Shown piece after piece: positions 5,397 through 7,707 of a stretch of DNA of 7,707 bases. The translations under genes were made by a program, and so were the position numbers. Each line of letters starts with the position of its first letter. Position 1 is the stretch's first letter. This DNA is from Nitriliruptoraceae bacterium. GTDB taxonomy: Bacteria; Actinomycetota; Nitriliruptoria; Nitriliruptorales; Nitriliruptoraceae. Under the pieces are notes generated by a model. It was not told the DNA's origin and did no database searches. It saw nothing but the letters and a program-made list of their open reading frames with translations. The stretch spans positions 1 through 7,707 of the forward strand of contig SKJO01000276.1 of the NCBI GenBank assembly GCA_007121975.1. Reading direction: 5' to 3'.

Positions 5397-5402
5397 TAGC
5401 GT
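5397..5402 (+). promoter_or_regulatory. Candidate -10 box for a leaderless MFS transcript
   Basis: TAGCGT fits the TAnnnT pattern common in actinobacterial promoters. It lies six bases before the GTG at 5409, so transcription could begin at the start codon itself. There is no convincing Shine-Dalgarno before the GTG and no clear -35 box. The 85-base gap (5324–5408) between the divergent kinase and MFS genes must hold promoters for both; I could not fix the leftward one. Confidence 0.4.
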
Positions 5403-5408
5403 CGCGGT

Positions 5409-6686
5409 GTGAGCGATGACCTGCCCGCCGACGCTTCGACCGCCCGATCCTCGCCTCGACGCATCGGGCCAGGCCGGCTGTCGGGCAGCGTGCGCTCGTT
5501 GTTCGAGACCGGGGGACGGGGCTTCCGCGACCTCGCGATCACCCAGGTCTTCAGCACCGCGACCGACACGCTGGTGGCGCTGGGGCTCGCCGGGACCCTG
5601 TTCTTCTCGGTACCGACGGCCGAGGCCCGCGCCAACGTCGCGCTGTACCTGCTGCTGACGGTCGCGCCCTTCGCGGTGATCGGCCCGACCCTCGGCCGAC
5701 TGCTCGATCGCGTCCCGGGGGCGCTGCGCGCGGTGCTGGTCGGCGCCGCCGTGGGTCGGGGTCTGCTGGCGCTGGCGCTGGTGGCGCAGTCCGACGCGTG
5801 GTGGCTGTTCCCGGCCGCCTTCGGGCTGCTGGTGCTGTCCCGGGTGCACGGCATCACCCGCAACTCGCTGCTACCCGTGGCGCTGGACGAACCCCGCGCG
5901 CTGGTCGCCGCCAACGCGCGGCTGGCCTGGATCGGGATGCTCGCCGGCGGACTGGCGGCCGGCATCGGCCTTGCCGCGATGTGGCTTGCGGGCAGCGCCG
6001 GAGCACTGGCCGCCGCGGCCCTGACCGGGCTGGCCGCGGCGCTCACCGGACGGCGCCTGCCGGTACCCGACCTCCCCGCTTCCCGTCCGGCCGGGACCGT
6101 GCGCCCGCGCCTCGAGGTCCCCCGGCGGGTACGCCTGGCGGCGCTGGCCACCGCCGGGGTGCGGGTGTTCAACGGCCTGTTGTTGCTGCTGCTCGCCTTC
6201 GAACTGCACGACACCGAGGCGCCGCTGCTGGACTTCGGGGCACTGCTCGGGGCGGCCGGGGGCGGCTATGCGATCGCCTCGCGGATCGTGCCGGCGCTCG
6301 AGCGCCGGATCCGTGAGGAGCTGATGGTGGTGGCGGCGCTGGCGCTGACCGCGGCGGCCGCGTTCACCGCGGCACAGTGGTTCGGGCTGGCGGCGGCTGC
6401 CGCACTGGCCGCAGCGGCCGGGATCGCCTGGGGGTTCGCCAAGCTGGCCTTCGACGGTCTGCTGCAGTCGTGCATCCCCACCGAGCGGCGTGGCGCGGCC
6501 TTCACCCGCTCGGAGACGGTGTTCTCGATCGCCTGGGTGCTCGGAGCGATCGTGCCGACCGCCATCCCACTGCCCGCCGCACTGGGGCTGATCATGGTGG
6601 GCTTCGGCGCGCTGGCCGCGCAGATCGTGTACGTCGGGGCGCTGCTGGCCCCGGCGCCGGAACTCGACGCCGGGGCGGATGGCTAG
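5409..6686 (+). CDS. MFS transporter
   Basis: This 425-residue membrane protein has about 12 predicted hydrophobic segments in two groups of six. They are split by a charged loop near residues 215–240 (RRLPVPDLPASRPAG and onward). After the second helix, GRLLDRVPGALR fits the MFS 'motif A' (GxLxDRxGxR), and a charged RRGAAFTRSE loop lies before helix 11. The first 40 residues are hydrophilic and Arg-rich, longer than usual. Several helices are nearly pure Ala/Gly/Leu (for example GLAAAAALAAAAGIAWGF). The substrate cannot be inferred. The GTG at 5409 sits at the expected transcription start of a TAGCGT promoter. It diverges from the kinase operon and converges on korB: the MFS stop (6684–6686) and the korB stop (6685–6683) share one CTAG. 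I rate an efflux or metabolite role as equally open. Confidence 0.88.
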   Translation: MSDDLPADASTARSSPRRIGPGRLSGSVRSLFETGGRGFRDLAITQVFSTATDTLVALGLAGTLFFSVPTAEARANVALYLLLTVAPFAVIGPTLGRLLDRVPGALRAVLVGAAVGRGLLALALVAQSDAWWLFPAAFGLLVLSRVHGITRNSLLPVALDEPRALVAANARLAWIGMLAGGLAAGIGLAAMWLAGSAGALAAAALTGLAAALTGRRLPVPDLPASRPAGTVRPRLEVPRRVRLAALATAGVRVFNGLLLLLLAFELHDTEAPLLDFGALLGAAGGGYAIASRIVPALERRIREELMVVAALALTAAAAFTAAQWFGLAAAAALAAAAGIAWGFAKLAFDGLLQSCIPTERRGAAFTRSETVFSIAWVLGAIVPTAIPLPAALGLIMVGFGALAAQIVYVGALLAPAPELDAGADG

Positions 6687-7699
6687 AACACGTCCCAGAC
6701 GTTGCCGGAGTTGAGCAGGGTGTCGAGATCACCCTCACCCCGCTGGGCCTTGGCCGACGCGATCTGCTCGCGGACCAGCACGTCGTAGACCGGGCGCCTG
6801 ACCTGGCGGAAGATCCCGATCGGCGTCGGGCCGGTGGGGTTGTGGGCCAGGCGCGAGAGGGCGAAGGCGGTGGTCGGCTCCTCCCGGCGCGAGTCGTGCA
6901 CGACGATGCGCTCCCCCGCGTCCTCGGTCGGCACGATCTGCATCGAGCCGTCGTCGAGCGCGACGACGGCCTGTTCGCCGTTGCGGCCGAAGGTGATCGG
7001 CTCGCCCTCGCGCAGCCGGATCTGGTTGTCATCACGCTGCGCGGGGGTGCGCAGCGCATCGAAGGCGCCGTCGTTGAAGACGTTGCAGTTCTGGTAGATC
7101 TCCACGAACGACGCGCCGGGGTGCTCGTGGGCGGCCATCAGCGTCTCGGTCAGGTGCTTGCGGTCGTTGTCGATCGAGCGGGCCACGAAGGTCGCCTCCG
7201 CACCCAGGGCCAGGCTCACCGGGTTGACCGGCCGGTCGATCGAGCCCATCGGCGTGGTCTTGTGCACCGCCCCGAGCGGCGAGGTCGGGGAGTACTGGCC
7301 CTTGGTCAGCCCGTAGATCTCGTTGTTGAACAGCAGGATCGTCAGGTTGACGTTGCGCCGCAGCGCGTGGATGAGGTGGTTGCCACCGATCGACAGCCCG
7401 TCACCGTCGCCGGTGACCACCCAGATGTCGAGGTCGGGCCGGGTGATCGCCAGACCCGTGGCCAGCGTCGGTGCACGACCGTGGATCGAGTGGAACCCGT
7501 AGGTGTCCATGTAGTACGGGAAACGCGAGGAGCACCCGATGCCCGAGATGAACACGGTGGACTCGGGCCGCGCACCGGACTCGGCCAGCATGGTCTGCAC
7601 CGAGGCGAGGATGGCGTAGTCCCCGCAGCCCGGGCACCAGCGCACCTCACGGTCGGAGGTGAAGTCCTTCTTGGTCAGCTTCGCCTGTGCCTCGGTCAT
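6683..7699 (-). CDS. korB: 2-oxoglutarate/2-oxoacid:ferredoxin oxidoreductase, beta subunit
   Basis: This 338-residue subunit binds thiamine diphosphate and one [4Fe-4S] cluster. With KorA it oxidatively decarboxylates 2-oxoglutarate (or a related 2-oxoacid) to the acyl-CoA, reducing ferredoxin. Visible signatures: WCPGCG (21–26; C22, C25), GIGCSSRFPYYM (53–64; C56) and YQNCNVFN (202–209; C205), which together give the four cluster cysteines in the pattern of two-subunit archaeal and actinobacterial enzymes. The ThDP/Mg2+ motif is GDGDGLSIGGNH (97–108) followed by NNEIYGLTKGQ (125–135). The C-terminal extension (about 215–338) is of normal type for actinobacterial KorB. The length is full and no residue is missing. 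The ATG at 7699 lies in ATGA, whose TGA probably ends korA just upstream, so the subunits would be translationally coupled. The gene probably serves a ferredoxin-linked TCA cycle variant. Substrate choice between 2-oxoglutarate and pyruvate is set by KorA and cannot be judged here. Confidence 0.96.
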   Translation of the reverse strand: MTEAQAKLTKKDFTSDREVRWCPGCGDYAILASVQTMLAESGARPESTVFISGIGCSSRFPYYMDTYGFHSIHGRAPTLATGLAITRPDLDIWVVTGDGDGLSIGGNHLIHALRRNVNLTILLFNNEIYGLTKGQYSPTSPLGAVHKTTPMGSIDRPVNPVSLALGAEATFVARSIDNDRKHLTETLMAAHEHPGASFVEIYQNCNVFNDGAFDALRTPAQRDDNQIRLREGEPITFGRNGEQAVVALDDGSMQIVPTEDAGERIVVHDSRREEPTTAFALSRLAHNPTGPTPIGIFRQVRRPVYDVLVREQIASAKAQRGEGDLDTLLNSGNVWDVF

Positions 7700-7707
7700 G
7701 CGGGCAC
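7696..7707 (-). CDS. korA: Probable last codons of the oxidoreductase alpha subunit (partial)
   Basis: On the minus strand the window opens with GTG CCC GCA TGA (Val-Pro-Ala-stop), and the TGA overlaps the korB ATG as ATGA. korA almost always lies just before korB in two-subunit systems, so these bases are probably its end. Only three residues are visible, so the call rests on gene order, not on similarity. Confidence 0.35.
   Translation of the reverse strand: MPA

Noticed and set aside
4289..6214. A minus-strand open frame of 641 residues covering the kinase and most of the MFS gene
   Set aside because: The first 297 residues are Ser/Arg/Ala-rich low-complexity sequence antisense to a good MFS gene. 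The APH fold begins at the ATG at 5323, which has a strong ribosome binding site.
5409..6686. Relation between the intact MFS transporter and the MFS remnant at 1695–1951
   Set aside because: The C-terminal sequences are clearly different, and the remnant resembles drug-exporter MFS proteins, so it is not a recent duplicate of the intact gene.
1..7707. CRISPR array, rRNA or tRNA genes, and complete insertion sequences
   Set aside because: I saw no regularly spaced direct repeats, no cloverleaf pattern and no transposase. The only tandem repeat is the 18-bp unit at 4251–4294, and the only mobility gene is the recombinase fragment.

Overview
The window looks like chromosomal DNA of a high-GC actinobacterium (Actinomycetota). 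This rests on the strong G/C bias at third codon positions, frequent GTG starts, a two-subunit 2-oxoacid:ferredoxin oxidoreductase beta subunit of actinobacterial type, an actinobacterial-looking Xre/MbcA–RES toxin–antitoxin remnant and a probable leaderless promoter. I cannot name the genus from the sequence alone.

The left part (about 1–2437) looks like a decaying accessory region. It opens with a remnant in which the end of an Xre/MbcA-type antitoxin runs straight into the end of a RES-domain toxin, with a frameshift in the toxin tail. After about 270 bases with no recognisable gene comes an intact, leftward type II toxin–antitoxin pair: a ribbon-helix-helix-like antitoxin followed by a PIN-domain toxin. 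Its genes overlap by GTGA, and a perfect 8-bp inverted repeat sits on the promoter. From 1695 to 2380 lie three gene fragments: the C-terminus of an MFS exporter (leftward, frameshifted), the C-terminus of an ABC exporter ATPase (leftward) and part of a tyrosine recombinase catalytic domain (rightward).

The right part (2438–7707) is dense, intact and core-like. A leftward operon carries an APH-fold kinase, a HAD-superfamily hydrolase and a NYN-domain protein with two OST-HTH/LOTUS-like domains. The genes are joined by a 4-base overlap and then a 10-base gap. The HAD start region carries a tandem 18-bp duplication that copies the Shine-Dalgarno sequence and GTG start. A kinase next to a HAD recalls the HAD and APH modules fused in animal ACAD10, so a role in activating and dephosphorylating a hydroxyacyl substrate is possible but inferred. 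The NYN–LOTUS protein is probably an RNA-binding nuclease. Divergent from the kinase, across 85 bases, is an MFS transporter with a probable leaderless promoter. It converges on korB, and the two stop codons share one CTAG. korB probably follows korA just outside the window, by an ATGA overlap.

The most interesting points are the NYN–LOTUS protein and its operon partners, the duplicated ribosome binding site and start of the HAD gene, and the collapsed antitoxin–toxin remnant beside a second, intact toxin–antitoxin system.
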